From assembly GCA_910587035.1 (NCBI GenBank), contig CAJUMQ010000001.1:106113-170112 (forward strand): DNA of 64,000 bases. The letters are read 5' to 3'. The DNA comes from an uncultured Desulfovibrio sp. (GTDB taxonomy: Bacteria; Desulfobacterota; Desulfovibrionia; Desulfovibrionales; Desulfovibrionaceae). The notes beneath the pieces are model-generated. The model was not told where the DNA came from. It worked only from the letters and a program-made list of their open reading frames with translations, and searched no databases. Of this stretch, positions 53,577-62,248 are shown one piece after another (the stretch's first letter is position 1; each line of letters opens with the position of its first letter). Position numbers and translations under genes: made by a program.

Positions 53577-54698
53577 ATGAGCCAATACAAAATAATTGCT
53601 GGCAACTGCATTGAAGTCATGCAAAGCATGGAACCGGAGAGCGTGGACCTTGTCTTCGCGGACCCGCCCTACTGGATGCGCGTCTCCGGCGTGCTCAAAA
53701 GGGTGGAGGGAGTTGATTACGATGGCTGCAATGACGCCTGGGACAATGCCTTCTCCTCGCTTGAGGACTACGCGGCCTTCACCAGGGCATGGCTGGCCGA
53801 GACCAGGCGCATTCTCAAAAAAAATGGCAGCCTCTGGGTCATCGGCTCAATGCAATGCATTTATACCATTGGCAATGCACTGCAGGATCTTGGTTTCTGG
53901 CTGATAAACGATGTCATATGGTGGAAGAAAAATCCCACCCCCAACATGATGGGCACCCGTCTCTGCAATGCCCATGAGACGCTGATCTGGGCGGTAAAGG
54001 ACGAGAAGGCAAAATATACATTCCATTATAAAACTGGCAAGGAGCTGAACCGGGACACGGTATCTGATGCGGAATATCTGGCCGGAGTTCGCAAACAACT
54101 GGGCAGCGTCTGGCGCTTCCCCGTCTGCAGTGGCAATGAAAGGATCAAGGATGCCAATGGAGACAAGCTCCATTCCACCCAAAAGCCCTACGCACTCCTG
54201 CACAGGATTGTCAATTTATGCTCCAGCCGTGGCGATCTGGTGCTGGACCCTTTTGGCGGAACATTCACCACAGGGGCGGCTGCCCTGGATGGCGGCAGAC
54301 GCTTCATCGGCATTGACAGCAATCCGTCATATTGCGCATATGGCAAAAGCAGGCTGGATCAGTGCGTTGACAAAAACGGGTCTGTGGAAAATGCGGTTTT
54401 TGATCAAAAACCGCCCAAAATATCCCTCAAGGATATGATAGCCAAAGGCTTTTTACAGACTGGCGAATGTTTATGCACCAAAACAGGAGCTGGCACTTCC
54501 AGGCTTTTGTCTGATGGCAGAATAAAATTGCCTGATGGCAGAATAGCTGACATCCACACCGGGGCGGCCATTGTGAAAAACAGCCAGGCGCGGAGACTTA
54601 ACGGTTTTGATGTCTGGCATGTGCGCCGGGGCGACATGCTTGTGGGCATTGACCAGATAAGGGAAAAGGCCAGAAATGATATGGCATGTATCAGTTGA
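53577..54698 (+). CDS. CcrM/HinfI-like DNA adenine methyltransferase with C-terminal RAMA-type domain
   Basis: The 373-residue protein is a beta-class N6-adenine (or N4-cytosine) methyltransferase. The catalytic motif D-P-P-Y-W is at residues ~30-34, the SAM-binding motif D-P-F-G-G-T-F-T-T-G is near residue 222, and the target region lies between. Residues ~280-370 form the small domain typical of CcrM/M.HinfI relatives (L-S-D-G-R-I-K-L-P-D-G-R-I-A, N-G-F-D-V-W-H-V). CcrM proteins methylate G-A-N-T-C, but specificity cannot be read here. No restriction endonuclease lies nearby. The start has a poor ribosome site. The last codons and the stop are formed by the dispersed repeat at 54697. Confidence 0.88.
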   Translation: MSQYKIIAGNCIEVMQSMEPESVDLVFADPPYWMRVSGVLKRVEGVDYDGCNDAWDNAFSSLEDYAAFTRAWLAETRRILKKNGSLWVIGSMQCIYTIGNALQDLGFWLINDVIWWKKNPTPNMMGTRLCNAHETLIWAVKDEKAKYTFHYKTGKELNRDTVSDAEYLAGVRKQLGSVWRFPVCSGNERIKDANGDKLHSTQKPYALLHRIVNLCSSRGDLVLDPFGGTFTTGAAALDGGRRFIGIDSNPSYCAYGKSRLDQCVDKNGSVENAVFDQKPPKISLKDMIAKGFLQTGECLCTKTGAGTSRLLSDGRIKLPDGRIADIHTGAAIVKNSQARRLNGFDVWHVRRGDMLVGIDQIREKARNDMACIS

Positions 54699-54713
54699 AA
54701 TTGTCCCAATTTC
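54697..54713. repeat. Dispersed intergenic repeat, partial copy 3 (hairpin A only)
   Basis: Hairpin A is intact (GAAATTG-tcc-CAATTTC), preceded by a conserved stretch also seen upstream of copy 1 (A-T-G-G-C-A-x-G-T-A-T-C-x-G-T-T). The sequence diverges after 54713 and hairpin B is missing. The methyltransferase stop codon overlaps its first bases. Confidence 0.8.
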
Positions 54714-54854
54714 GCGGCCAAGCGCATAGGTCGCCCTGAACAATGGCGAGCATTGGCTTTTGTGCCTGCAGGAATATCAGGAAAACATGGGACGGCTGCA
54801 TGTGGCATGTCGCTTTTTACAGTTTACCCGTGCAAATTGGGCGGGAGTAATATG

Positions 54855-54889
54855 CAAGTCCCCCGGGCAGATGCCGGGGGACTTGTTTT
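54855..54889. terminator. Strong inverted repeat between the methyltransferase and glpF
   Basis: A perfect 12-bp stem (54855-54866 with 54874-54885) is followed on the plus strand by T-T-T-T. It probably ends the methyltransferase transcript, 160 bases past its stop, and may also serve glpF from the other side. Confidence 0.65.
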
Positions 54890-54927
54890 AAGACTGGCTT
54901 GCCGCAGATGCGGTAATAAAAATCTGC

Positions 54928-55686
54928 CTACATGAGCGCCTTGACCACCGCAAATACCAGGGCTGCCGTAATGGCGCCAATCACCGGGCCGACAATAGGC
55001 ACCCAGCTGTACTCCCAGTCGCTTGAGCCCTTGTCCTTGATGGGCGCTATGGCATGGGCAATGCGCGGACCAAGGTCACGGGCCGGATTGATGGCGTAAC
55101 CGGTGGTGCCGCCAAGGCTCATGCCTATGACCACAATCAGAAAGGCCACAGGCAGTGCGCCTATTGTGCCAAGACCAATGGGGCTGTCGCCCATCTTGGC
55201 GATATTGGCCTCCTCGCTCATGAACAATATCACCAGCACCAGCACGAATGTGCCCAGGATTTCGCAAACCAGATTGCGCCTGAAATTGCGGATGGCGGGA
55301 GAGGTGCAGAAAACGGCCAGCTTGATGTCCTTGTCTTCGGTAACGTCAAAGTGATCCTTGTAGAACACATATACAGCCAGGCCGCCAAGAATGCCGCCAG
55401 CCATCTGGGCTATGATATAAGGCAAAACATCGGACCAGGCGAATTTGCCGGCAACAGCCAGGCCAACGCTCAGCGCCGGGTTGAGATGGGCGCCAGAATA
55501 TGGACCGGCAATGAGAACGCCGCACATGACAGCCAGACCCCAGGCGATGGTGATGGTCACCCAGCCGCCGCCTACCCCCTTGGACTTGGTGAGATTCACG
55601 CAGGCGACAACACCGCCGCCAAGAAGAAGCAGCACAAAAGTGCCCAGGAACTCCATCACGCATCTAAAAAACAGGCCGTACTCCAT
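54928..55686 (-). CDS. glpF: Glycerol facilitator / aquaglyceroporin GlpF
   Basis: The 252-residue membrane protein has six hydrophobic segments and two N-P-A boxes: H-L-N-P-A (residues 69-71) and I-N-P-A-R-D (200-204). The Asp after N-P-A-R is characteristic of glycerol-conducting members. It mediates facilitated glycerol uptake. The start overlaps the glpK stop by one base (T-A-A-T-G), so it is translationally coupled to the kinase that traps glycerol. Confidence 0.95.
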   Translation of the reverse strand: MEYGLFFRCVMEFLGTFVLLLLGGGVVACVNLTKSKGVGGGWVTITIAWGLAVMCGVLIAGPYSGAHLNPALSVGLAVAGKFAWSDVLPYIIAQMAGGILGGLAVYVFYKDHFDVTEDKDIKLAVFCTSPAIRNFRRNLVCEILGTFVLVLVILFMSEEANIAKMGDSPIGLGTIGALPVAFLIVVIGMSLGGTTGYAINPARDLGPRIAHAIAPIKDKGSSDWEYSWVPIVGPVIGAITAALVFAVVKALM

Positions 55687-57200
55687 TACTTGCCCCCCTG
55701 CTCCTTTGGATACTGGCAGAGAACAGCGTCCACAGCCTGACGCCAGCCCTCTATAGCCCTCGCCACCTTGGCGGTATCGCCAATGGGAGTGAATGCGCGC
55801 TCCACCTGCCACTGGGACTGGATCTCGCCGATGCTTTCCCAGTAACCCACGGCCAGACCGGCCAGGTAGGCAGCGCCAAGGGCTGTGGTTTCCGTGACCC
55901 TGGGCCGCAGCACTTCGCAGGCGAGGATATCGCTCTGGAACTGCATAAGCAGATTGTTGCGGGATGCGCCGCCATCCACCTTGAGATTTGCCAGGGGTAT
56001 GCCGGCATCCTTCTCCATTGCCCGCACAATATCATAGGTCTGGAAGGCGATGCCCTCCAGAGCCGCGCGGGCGATATGGGCCAGGGTGCTGCCGCGGGTG
56101 AGGCCGGAGATGCAGCCACGGGCGTAGGGGTCCCAGTAGGGGGCGCCAAGACCGGTGAGGGCTGGCACGAAGTACACGCCATCGGAATCGGCCACAGAGG
56201 CCGCCAGGGCTTCCACATCCTCGGAGCTGGCTATGCATTTCAGGCTGTCCCTGAGCCATTGCACCACGGATCCGGCTACAAATATCGAACCTTCCAGGGC
56301 ATATGTCACATCATCGCCGATTTTCCAGGCAATGGTGGTCAAAAGCTCGTTCTGGGATTTTATCGGCTTTTTGCCGCTGTTCATCAGCAGGAAGCAGCCT
56401 GTGCCGTAGGTGTTTTTGACTGCGCCGGGCTCAATGCACATCTGGCCAAAAAGCGCCGCCTGCTGGTCGCCAGCAATGCCTGAAATGGGAACCTTGTGGG
56501 CAAAAAGAGTGGTTTTGGTGTGCCCGTAGACCTCGCTACAGGATTTGACCTCCGGCATCATGTTGCGTGGGATGTCAAAGAGATCCAGCAGCTCCTGATC
56601 CCACTCAAGGGTATTGATATTGAAAAGCATGGTGCGCGAGGCATTGGTCACATCTGTCACATGCACTTCGCCGCGTGTCAGACGCCACACCAGCCATGTG
56701 TCCACTGTGCCGAACATCAGTTTGCCTTCTTCCGCCCTGCGCCTTGCGCCCTGGACATTATCGAGAATCCATTTGATTTTTGTGGCGCTGAAATAGGCAT
56801 CCAGTATAAGGCCTGTCTTGTCGCGGATCATCTCCACCTTGCCCTCGGCGCGCAGACGGTCGCAGTATTCGGCGGTACGACGATCCTGCCAGACAATGGC
56901 ATTGTAGATGGGCTCTTCGGTGTCCCTGTCCCACACGATGGTGGTCTCGCGCTGGTTTGTGATACCAATGCCGGCAATGTCCAGGCCATTAATGTCATAG
57001 GATGTTATGGCTTCGGCCACCACAGCCGCCTGGGAAGACCATATCTGGTTGGGATCATGCTCCACCCAGCCCGGCTTTGGGAAAATCTGGGGAAATTCCC
57101 TCTGGGCTGTGGCGCAGACATTGCCATTTTTGTCAAACACAAGCGCCCTCGAGCTGGTTGTGCCCTGATCGAGGGCAAGGACATACTTGCGTCTCTCCAT
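55686..57200 (-). CDS. glpK: Glycerol kinase
   Basis: GlpK phosphorylates glycerol to glycerol-3-phosphate. The 504-residue protein has the family length and FGGY-family motifs: A-L-D-Q-G-T-T-S-S-R near the N-terminus, P-G-W-V-E-H-D-P, T-N-Q-R-E-T-T-I-V-W, Y-N-A-I-V-W-Q-D-R-R-T, I-S-G-I-A-G-D-Q-Q-A-A-L-F-G and K-V-D-G-G-A-S-R-N-N. GGAGG lies close to the ATG. It is the first gene of a glpK-glpF operon; no glpR or glpD is in the window. Confidence 0.97.
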   Translation of the reverse strand: MERRKYVLALDQGTTSSRALVFDKNGNVCATAQREFPQIFPKPGWVEHDPNQIWSSQAAVVAEAITSYDINGLDIAGIGITNQRETTIVWDRDTEEPIYNAIVWQDRRTAEYCDRLRAEGKVEMIRDKTGLILDAYFSATKIKWILDNVQGARRRAEEGKLMFGTVDTWLVWRLTRGEVHVTDVTNASRTMLFNINTLEWDQELLDLFDIPRNMMPEVKSCSEVYGHTKTTLFAHKVPISGIAGDQQAALFGQMCIEPGAVKNTYGTGCFLLMNSGKKPIKSQNELLTTIAWKIGDDVTYALEGSIFVAGSVVQWLRDSLKCIASSEDVEALAASVADSDGVYFVPALTGLGAPYWDPYARGCISGLTRGSTLAHIARAALEGIAFQTYDIVRAMEKDAGIPLANLKVDGGASRNNLLMQFQSDILACEVLRPRVTETTALGAAYLAGLAVGYWESIGEIQSQWQVERAFTPIGDTAKVARAIEGWRQAVDAVLCQYPKEQGGK

Positions 57201-57321
57201 GATGTTCCTCCCTTTACAAAATTAATTATGCACCATTCATGGCATCCCCATGAGTTAAGTTTTCTGTTATCATATAATTGCCAGCATGACTATATTTTCA
57301 CAAGCGCCTGCAAAATTTTTG

Positions 57322-57906
57322 TCAGCCCACCTTTTTGACCCCAAAAACCAGAGCCTGATACCAGAAGAGGCTGGCGCCAGGGCTCTGCCAGCTGCCCTGG
57401 GGCACACCGGCCTTGAGGCAAAGATGGTTGAGATACTGCTCCACATTCCAGCCCTGCTCCACAGGCACCTGGGGCAGAAATACGCCGCTGTGCCCCTTGT
57501 ACTGCAAAATCAGGCCATCCCTGCCGATGACAATCTGGCGCGGCTCCAAGCATGGGGCGGGCTTGTCCAGCACAGATATTTCCATATCCACCCGCGGCCA
57601 TTCCGCAGGCCGCAAAGGCGGAAAGCGGGGATCATTAAAAGCCGCCGCCCTGGCCATGTTCCAGACATTCAGGTACAGCGGCTCATGCCCGATGATGGTG
57701 CCTATGCAGCCTCTGAGGCCAGAATTTATTGACAATGTGACAAAGGAGCCAAGATGTTCCTCAAGGGCGCTGAGCCCGTCATCGCCCCGCTCCGGATCAA
57801 GCGGCCTGGCTGTGGTATCACCTTCAAGGGCTGTCTCAATGGCGCGGAGCGCCTGCCGTCCGAGAAAATCCTTTTGCCTGTCGTCCAGGCTAAATGACAA
57901 AGCCAT
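57322..57906 (-). CDS. AMMECR1-domain protein (AmmeMemoRadiSam protein A-like)
   Basis: The 194-residue protein is an AMMECR1-domain protein. The conserved core L-R-G-C-I-G-T is at about residue 60, followed by A-F-x-D-P-R-F-P-P-L and the E-I-S-V-L near residue 108, and the C-terminal W-x-x-E-Q-Y-L-N-H-L-C-L-K-A-G. In many bacteria and archaea it occurs with Memo and a radical-SAM protein; neither is visible here. The ATG at 57906 has GGAGGT seven bases upstream; the longer frame overlaps that site. The biochemical role of the domain is not established. Confidence 0.88.
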   Translation of the reverse strand: MALSFSLDDRQKDFLGRQALRAIETALEGDTTARPLDPERGDDGLSALEEHLGSFVTLSINSGLRGCIGTIIGHEPLYLNVWNMARAAAFNDPRFPPLRPAEWPRVDMEISVLDKPAPCLEPRQIVIGRDGLILQYKGHSGVFLPQVPVEQGWNVEQYLNHLCLKAGVPQGSWQSPGASLFWYQALVFGVKKVG

Positions 57907-58054
57907 TGTATTTACCTCCATTCATTATCGGGAGAATAGGTAACTTGCCATTTGTTGGCAACATGGGCCTGCAGCAACAAGTGCTTGAAGAGATGCCTTA
58001 AATACGGCAAAAAAACAGACACACAAATAACGGGTAAAAAGAGGAAAAAAGTAA

Positions 58055-59269
58055 ATGTCCAAAGCTTTTGATGAGATCAGGAATGAAGAACAAAATCTGC
58101 TTTGCCGCTCCTACAGCCGCTACCCCCTGGCCATTGCCAGGGGCCAGGGCAGCCGACTGTGGGATGTGGATGGCAAGGAGTATGTCGATCTGCTTGCTGG
58201 CATAGCAGTCATCGCCCTGGGGCACTGCAATCCGGAGGTCTGCGAGGCGCTGGAAACCCAGGCCCACAAGCTCTGGCATGTCAGCAATCTTTTCTATCAG
58301 CGTGAGCAACTGGATCTCGCAGCGAGGCTGCTGTCCACCACGCACCATGACAAGGCTTTTTTCTGTAATTCCGGCGCGGAGGCCAACGAGGCCTGCATCA
58401 AGCTGGCAAGACGCTACATGCGCAAGATAAAAAACAGGGATGCCTGTGAAATCATCAGTCTTGCTGGATGTTTTCATGGCCGCACCCTGGGCACTCTTGC
58501 CCTCACCTGCCGCGACAGCCTTTCAGATGGCTTCCAGCCATTGCCGGATGGTTTCAGACAGGTGCCGGCCAATGACCTTGCCGCCCTTGAAGCGGCCATC
58601 AGCCCTGCCACAGCCGCCGTATTTCTGGAATGCGTGCAGGGCGAAGGCGGCATAGTGCCACTGCCTGCAGACTACCTGCGGGCAGTGGAGGCTCTCTGCC
58701 GCAAGCATGACATCCTGCTGATCTGCGACGAAGTGCAGTGCGGCCTTTGTCGCACGGGCAAATTCTGGGCCTTTCAACATGCCGGCATCAGGCCGGATGC
58801 CATTAGCGTGGCCAAATCCCTGGCCAATGGGCTGCCCATGGGCGCCATGCTGGCCACCGCCGAAATGGCCAAAGGCTTTGAGGCCGGCAGCCATGCCACA
58901 ACATTTGGCGGGGGGGCGCTGGTCTCCGCAGTAGCCGCTAAAGTCATTGAAATAATGCTCAGGGATGATCTGGCGGCCCGCGCCGGGCGCCTTGGTGACA
59001 TTATGCGTGAAAAACTCATTGATCTTCAGTCCCGGCATCCCCAAATGGTGCGCGAGGTGCGCGGACAGGGCCTGATGATTGGCATTGAGCTGGCATCTGG
59101 AGGCCGCAAGGCATGGCAAAAACTTATTGATAATGGCTATATCTGCAATCTGAGCCATGAGAAGACCTTGCGCCTGCTGCCCCCCCTCACAATTGACGAA
59201 AAGGATCTCGATGATTTCACAAAAGCCCTTGATTCCATCCTCTCCGAGATGGAAGCCGAAAAAAACTGA
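58055..59269 (+). CDS. argD: Acetylornithine aminotransferase
   Basis: ArgD transaminates N-acetylornithine in arginine synthesis and can also serve succinyl-diaminopimelate transaminase. The 404-residue class III aminotransferase has F-F-C-N-S-G-A-E-A-N-E-A, F-H-G-R-T-L-G, I-C-D-E-V-Q-C-G-L-C-R-T-G (Asp225) and the pyridoxal-phosphate lysine in V-A-K254-S-L-A-N-G-L-P. Length and motifs are typical. The site A-G-G-A-A-A precedes the ATG. A terminator follows, so it is monocistronic. Confidence 0.92.
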   Translation: MSKAFDEIRNEEQNLLCRSYSRYPLAIARGQGSRLWDVDGKEYVDLLAGIAVIALGHCNPEVCEALETQAHKLWHVSNLFYQREQLDLAARLLSTTHHDKAFFCNSGAEANEACIKLARRYMRKIKNRDACEIISLAGCFHGRTLGTLALTCRDSLSDGFQPLPDGFRQVPANDLAALEAAISPATAAVFLECVQGEGGIVPLPADYLRAVEALCRKHDILLICDEVQCGLCRTGKFWAFQHAGIRPDAISVAKSLANGLPMGAMLATAEMAKGFEAGSHATTFGGGALVSAVAAKVIEIMLRDDLAARAGRLGDIMREKLIDLQSRHPQMVREVRGQGLMIGIELASGGRKAWQKLIDNGYICNLSHEKTLRLLPPLTIDEKDLDDFTKALDSILSEMEAEKN

Positions 59270-59306
59270 TATTTTTTGTTTGCGCATCATCTTGTAATAA
59301 AAAGAT

Positions 59307-59344
59307 AAATTCTCGGCTGCCCCAAAAGTAGCCGAGAATTTTTT
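59307..59344 (+). terminator. Intrinsic terminator of argD
   Basis: A perfect 12-bp stem (59307-59318 with 59330-59341) with an 11-base loop runs into six T (59339-59344). It insulates argD from the apr genes. Confidence 0.92.
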
Positions 59345-59516
59345 AAAAAGGGGATTGACGCAAACATATATGGCTTGTTAGAAATTTCGCAAGCAATGCG
59401 CCCGTTTGGATGGACAGCCTGATTTTGGCCAGTCAGGCGGTTGCGCATGACCGGCGGTGGCGCAGCGCCCCACCGGCAAAGGCTTAGCAACATTTTTATT
59501 TATTGAGAGGACAGGT

Positions 59517-60005
59517 ATGCCGACTTTTGTCGATCCGTCAAAGTGCGATGGCTGCAAGGGCCAGGAGAAAACGGCCTGCATGTACATTTGCCCCAATGAC
59601 CTGATGATTCTGGACCCGGACGCCATGAAAGCCTATAATCAGGAAGTGGATGCTTGCTGGGAATGCTATTCCTGTGTGAAAATCTGCCCACAGGGCGCGA
59701 TTTCCGCGCGCCCCTATGCCGATTTCTGCCCCATGGGCGGCGTCTGTATCCCCCTGCGCTCCACAGACTCCATCATGTGGACCGTCCAGTTCCGCAATGG
59801 CAGCATAAAGCGCTTTAAATTCCCCATTCGCACAACCCCTGAAGGTTCCATCAAGCCATATGAAGGCTATGCGGAAGGCGGCAACATTGACGATGAATGC
59901 CTGTTCACCGAAAAAACACTTGCACAGCCCAAGGAAGCCCTGTCCAAGAAATTTGATGTGGAGGATCCTGGCAAATCGCAGACCATTGTGGTGCATGCCG
60001 TATAG
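59517..60005 (+). CDS. aprB: Adenylylsulfate reductase, beta subunit
   Basis: AprB is the iron-sulfur electron-transfer subunit of APS reductase, which reduces adenylylsulfate to sulfite and AMP in the cytoplasm. The 162-residue protein has two 4Fe-4S ferredoxin motifs (C-D-G-C-x7-C-x3-C-P and C-W-E-C-x2-C-x3-C-P) within residues 10-60, then the long C-terminal tail that wraps AprA. The ATG at 59517, with G-A-G-A-G-G upstream, is chosen over a longer frame. aprA follows after 122 bases. Confidence 0.97.
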   Translation: MPTFVDPSKCDGCKGQEKTACMYICPNDLMILDPDAMKAYNQEVDACWECYSCVKICPQGAISARPYADFCPMGGVCIPLRSTDSIMWTVQFRNGSIKRFKFPIRTTPEGSIKPYEGYAEGGNIDDECLFTEKTLAQPKEALSKKFDVEDPGKSQTIVVHAV

Positions 60006-60127
60006 GTCTGGCGGGGATTGCCGGCTGGCGGCGAGTCCGCCTGACCAGGTTGCGATAAAGAAACACATGCCCGATGACAAAGCATTTCGGGATTATGCTG
60101 CGCATACAGATTTAAGGAGAATACATC

Positions 60128-62116
60128 ATGCCAAGGATTCCATCCAATGAACCAGCCCGCGGAGTGCCGATTTCCGAACCCGTTGTCAAAACCCACGATG
60201 TCGATCTGCTGATCGTGGGCGGCGGCATGGGCGCCTGCGGCGTGGCCTACGAGGCCGTGCGCTGGGGCGATCCCAAGGGTCTTAAGATCATGCTCTGCGA
60301 CAAGGCCGCCCTCGAGCGTTCCGGCGCCGTGGCCCAGGGTCTGTCGGCCATCAATACCTATCTCGGCGACAACACTGCCGATGACTATGTGCGCATGGTT
60401 CGCACAGACCTTATGGGCATAGTGCGCGAGGATCTCATTTTTGACGTGGGCCGCCATGTTGACGACAGCGTTCTGCTTTTTGAGGACTGGGGTCTGCCCA
60501 TCTGGATCAAGGATGCCGATGGGCACAACCTCAATGGCGCCCAGGCCAAGGAGCAGGGCAAATCCCTGCGCAAGGGTGACAAACCCGTGCGCTCCGGCCG
60601 CTGGCAGATCATGATCAACGGCGAATCCTACAAGTGCATCGTGGCCGAGGCCGCCAAGAATGCCCTTGGCCAGGATCGCATCATGGAGCGCATGTTCATA
60701 GTCAAGCTCCTGCTGGACGCGAATGTGCCCAACCGCATCGCCGGCGCCGTGGGCTTTAACCTGCGCGCCAATGAGGTACATATTTTCCGCGCCAATGCCG
60801 TGCTGGTGGGCGCTGGCGGCGCTGTCAACGTTTACCGCCCCCGCTCCATGGGCGAAGGCATGGGCCGCGCATGGTATCCCGTATGGAATGCCGGCTCCAC
60901 ATATTCCCTCTGCGCCCAGGTTGGCGCGGAAATGACCATGATGGAAAACCGCTTCGTCCCGGCCAGGTTCAAGGATGGCTACGGCCCGGTTGGCGCATGG
61001 TTCCTGCTTTTCAAGGCAAAGGCCACCAACGCTCTTGGCCAGGATTACTGCCAGACCAACAAGGCCATGCTCAAACCCTATGAGGATCGCGGTTACGCCA
61101 AGGGCAATATCATACCCACATGCCTGCGCAACCACATGATGATCCGCGAAATGCGCGAAGGCCGCGGCCCCATCTACATGGACACCAAGAGCGCCCTCAA
61201 CAAGACCTTTGCCACCCTGAATGAGGAGCAGCAGAAGGATCTTGAGTCCGAGGCCTGGGAAGACTTCCTGGATATGTGCGTGGGCCAGGCCAACCTCTGG
61301 GCCTGCACAGACACAATGCCCGAGGAGCGCGGCAGCGAGATCATGCCCACGGAGCCCTATCTGCTCGGCTCCCACTCCGGCTGCTGCGGCATATGGGTTT
61401 CGGGCCCGGATGAATCCTGGGTGCCCGAGGAATACAAAATCCGCGCAACCAATGGCAAGGTCTATAATCGCATGACCACCGTTGAGGGCCTCTTTACCTG
61501 CGCGGATGGTGTTGGCGCCTCCGGCCACAAGTTCTCCTCCGGCTCACATGCGGAAGGCCGCATCGCCGGCAAGCAGATGGTCCGTTTCTGCCTGGATCAC
61601 AAGGACTTCCAGCCCACAATCAAACAGAGCGATGAGGAGCTGCGCGAGCTGATCTACAAGCCGTATCGCAATTATGTCGCCGGCAAGGCTGCTTCCACCG
61701 ACCCGACAGTCAATCCCAACTATATTGCGCCCAGAAACTTCATGATGCGCCTGATCAAGGCCACGGACGAATATGGCGGCGGTGTGGCCACCTACTACAC
61801 CACCTCAAAGGCCATGCTGGACACAGGCTTCCATCTCCTTGACCTGCTGGAAGAGGATTCCCTCAAACTTTGCGCGCGCGATCTGCATGAGCTGCTCCGC
61901 GCATGGGAAAACTACCATCGCCTCTGGACTGTGCGCCTGCATATGCAGCACATTGCCTTCCGCGAGGAATCCCGCTATCCCGGCTTCTATTACCGCGCGG
62001 ATCACATGGCTTTGGATGACAAGCACTGGAAGTGCTTCGTCAACTCCAAATACAATCCGGAGACAGGTGAGACCGCATTCTTCAAGAAGCCCTATATCCA
62101 GATAATTCCAGACTAG
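60128..62116 (+). CDS. aprA: Adenylylsulfate reductase, alpha subunit
   Basis: AprA is the FAD-containing catalytic subunit of APS reductase. The 662-residue protein has the family length. The FAD-binding L-L-I-V-G-G-G-M-G-A-C-G is at residues ~29-40, E-R-S-G-A-V-A-Q-G-L-S-A-I-N is near residue 60, and the C-terminal domain carries many aromatic residues (W-x-x-Y-H-R-L-W). AAGGAG precedes the start. It is strongly diagnostic of dissimilatory sulfate metabolism. Two hairpins, one with a U-run, follow its stop. Confidence 0.98.
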   Translation: MPRIPSNEPARGVPISEPVVKTHDVDLLIVGGGMGACGVAYEAVRWGDPKGLKIMLCDKAALERSGAVAQGLSAINTYLGDNTADDYVRMVRTDLMGIVREDLIFDVGRHVDDSVLLFEDWGLPIWIKDADGHNLNGAQAKEQGKSLRKGDKPVRSGRWQIMINGESYKCIVAEAAKNALGQDRIMERMFIVKLLLDANVPNRIAGAVGFNLRANEVHIFRANAVLVGAGGAVNVYRPRSMGEGMGRAWYPVWNAGSTYSLCAQVGAEMTMMENRFVPARFKDGYGPVGAWFLLFKAKATNALGQDYCQTNKAMLKPYEDRGYAKGNIIPTCLRNHMMIREMREGRGPIYMDTKSALNKTFATLNEEQQKDLESEAWEDFLDMCVGQANLWACTDTMPEERGSEIMPTEPYLLGSHSGCCGIWVSGPDESWVPEEYKIRATNGKVYNRMTTVEGLFTCADGVGASGHKFSSGSHAEGRIAGKQMVRFCLDHKDFQPTIKQSDEELRELIYKPYRNYVAGKAASTDPTVNPNYIAPRNFMMRLIKATDEYGGGVATYYTTSKAMLDTGFHLLDLLEEDSLKLCARDLHELLRAWENYHRLWTVRLHMQHIAFREESRYPGFYYRADHMALDDKHWKCFVNSKYNPETGETAFFKKPYIQIIPD

Positions 62117-62128
62117 CGGCAAGCGGTT

Positions 62129-62154
62129 TCGGGCGGCTTTTTTCAGCCGCCCGA
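62129..62154 (+). other. 10-bp inverted repeat after aprA
   Basis: Arms 62129-62138 and 62145-62154 are fully complementary, with a T-rich 6-base loop. It is not followed by a U-run and probably stabilises the 3' end or assists the terminator just downstream. Confidence 0.6.
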
Positions 62155-62168
62155 TCCCTGCCGTTCTC

Positions 62169-62196
62169 TGCCAGGGGCGACCCTGGCATTTTTTCC
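62169..62196 (+). terminator. Intrinsic terminator between aprA and qmoA
   Basis: A perfect 8-bp stem (62169-62176 with 62181-62188) with loop G-C-G-A is followed by six T. It lies 53 bases past aprA and 52 bases before qmoA. Confidence 0.88.
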
Positions 62197-62248
62197 ATGC
62201 GGACTGCCCGTTTGATGACGGCAACCCAAACGCAGGAGGATTTCCAGG

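Noticed and set aside
59867..61528. A 553-codon minus-strand frame
   Set aside because: It is opposite aprB-aprA and results from biased codon use in highly expressed genes.
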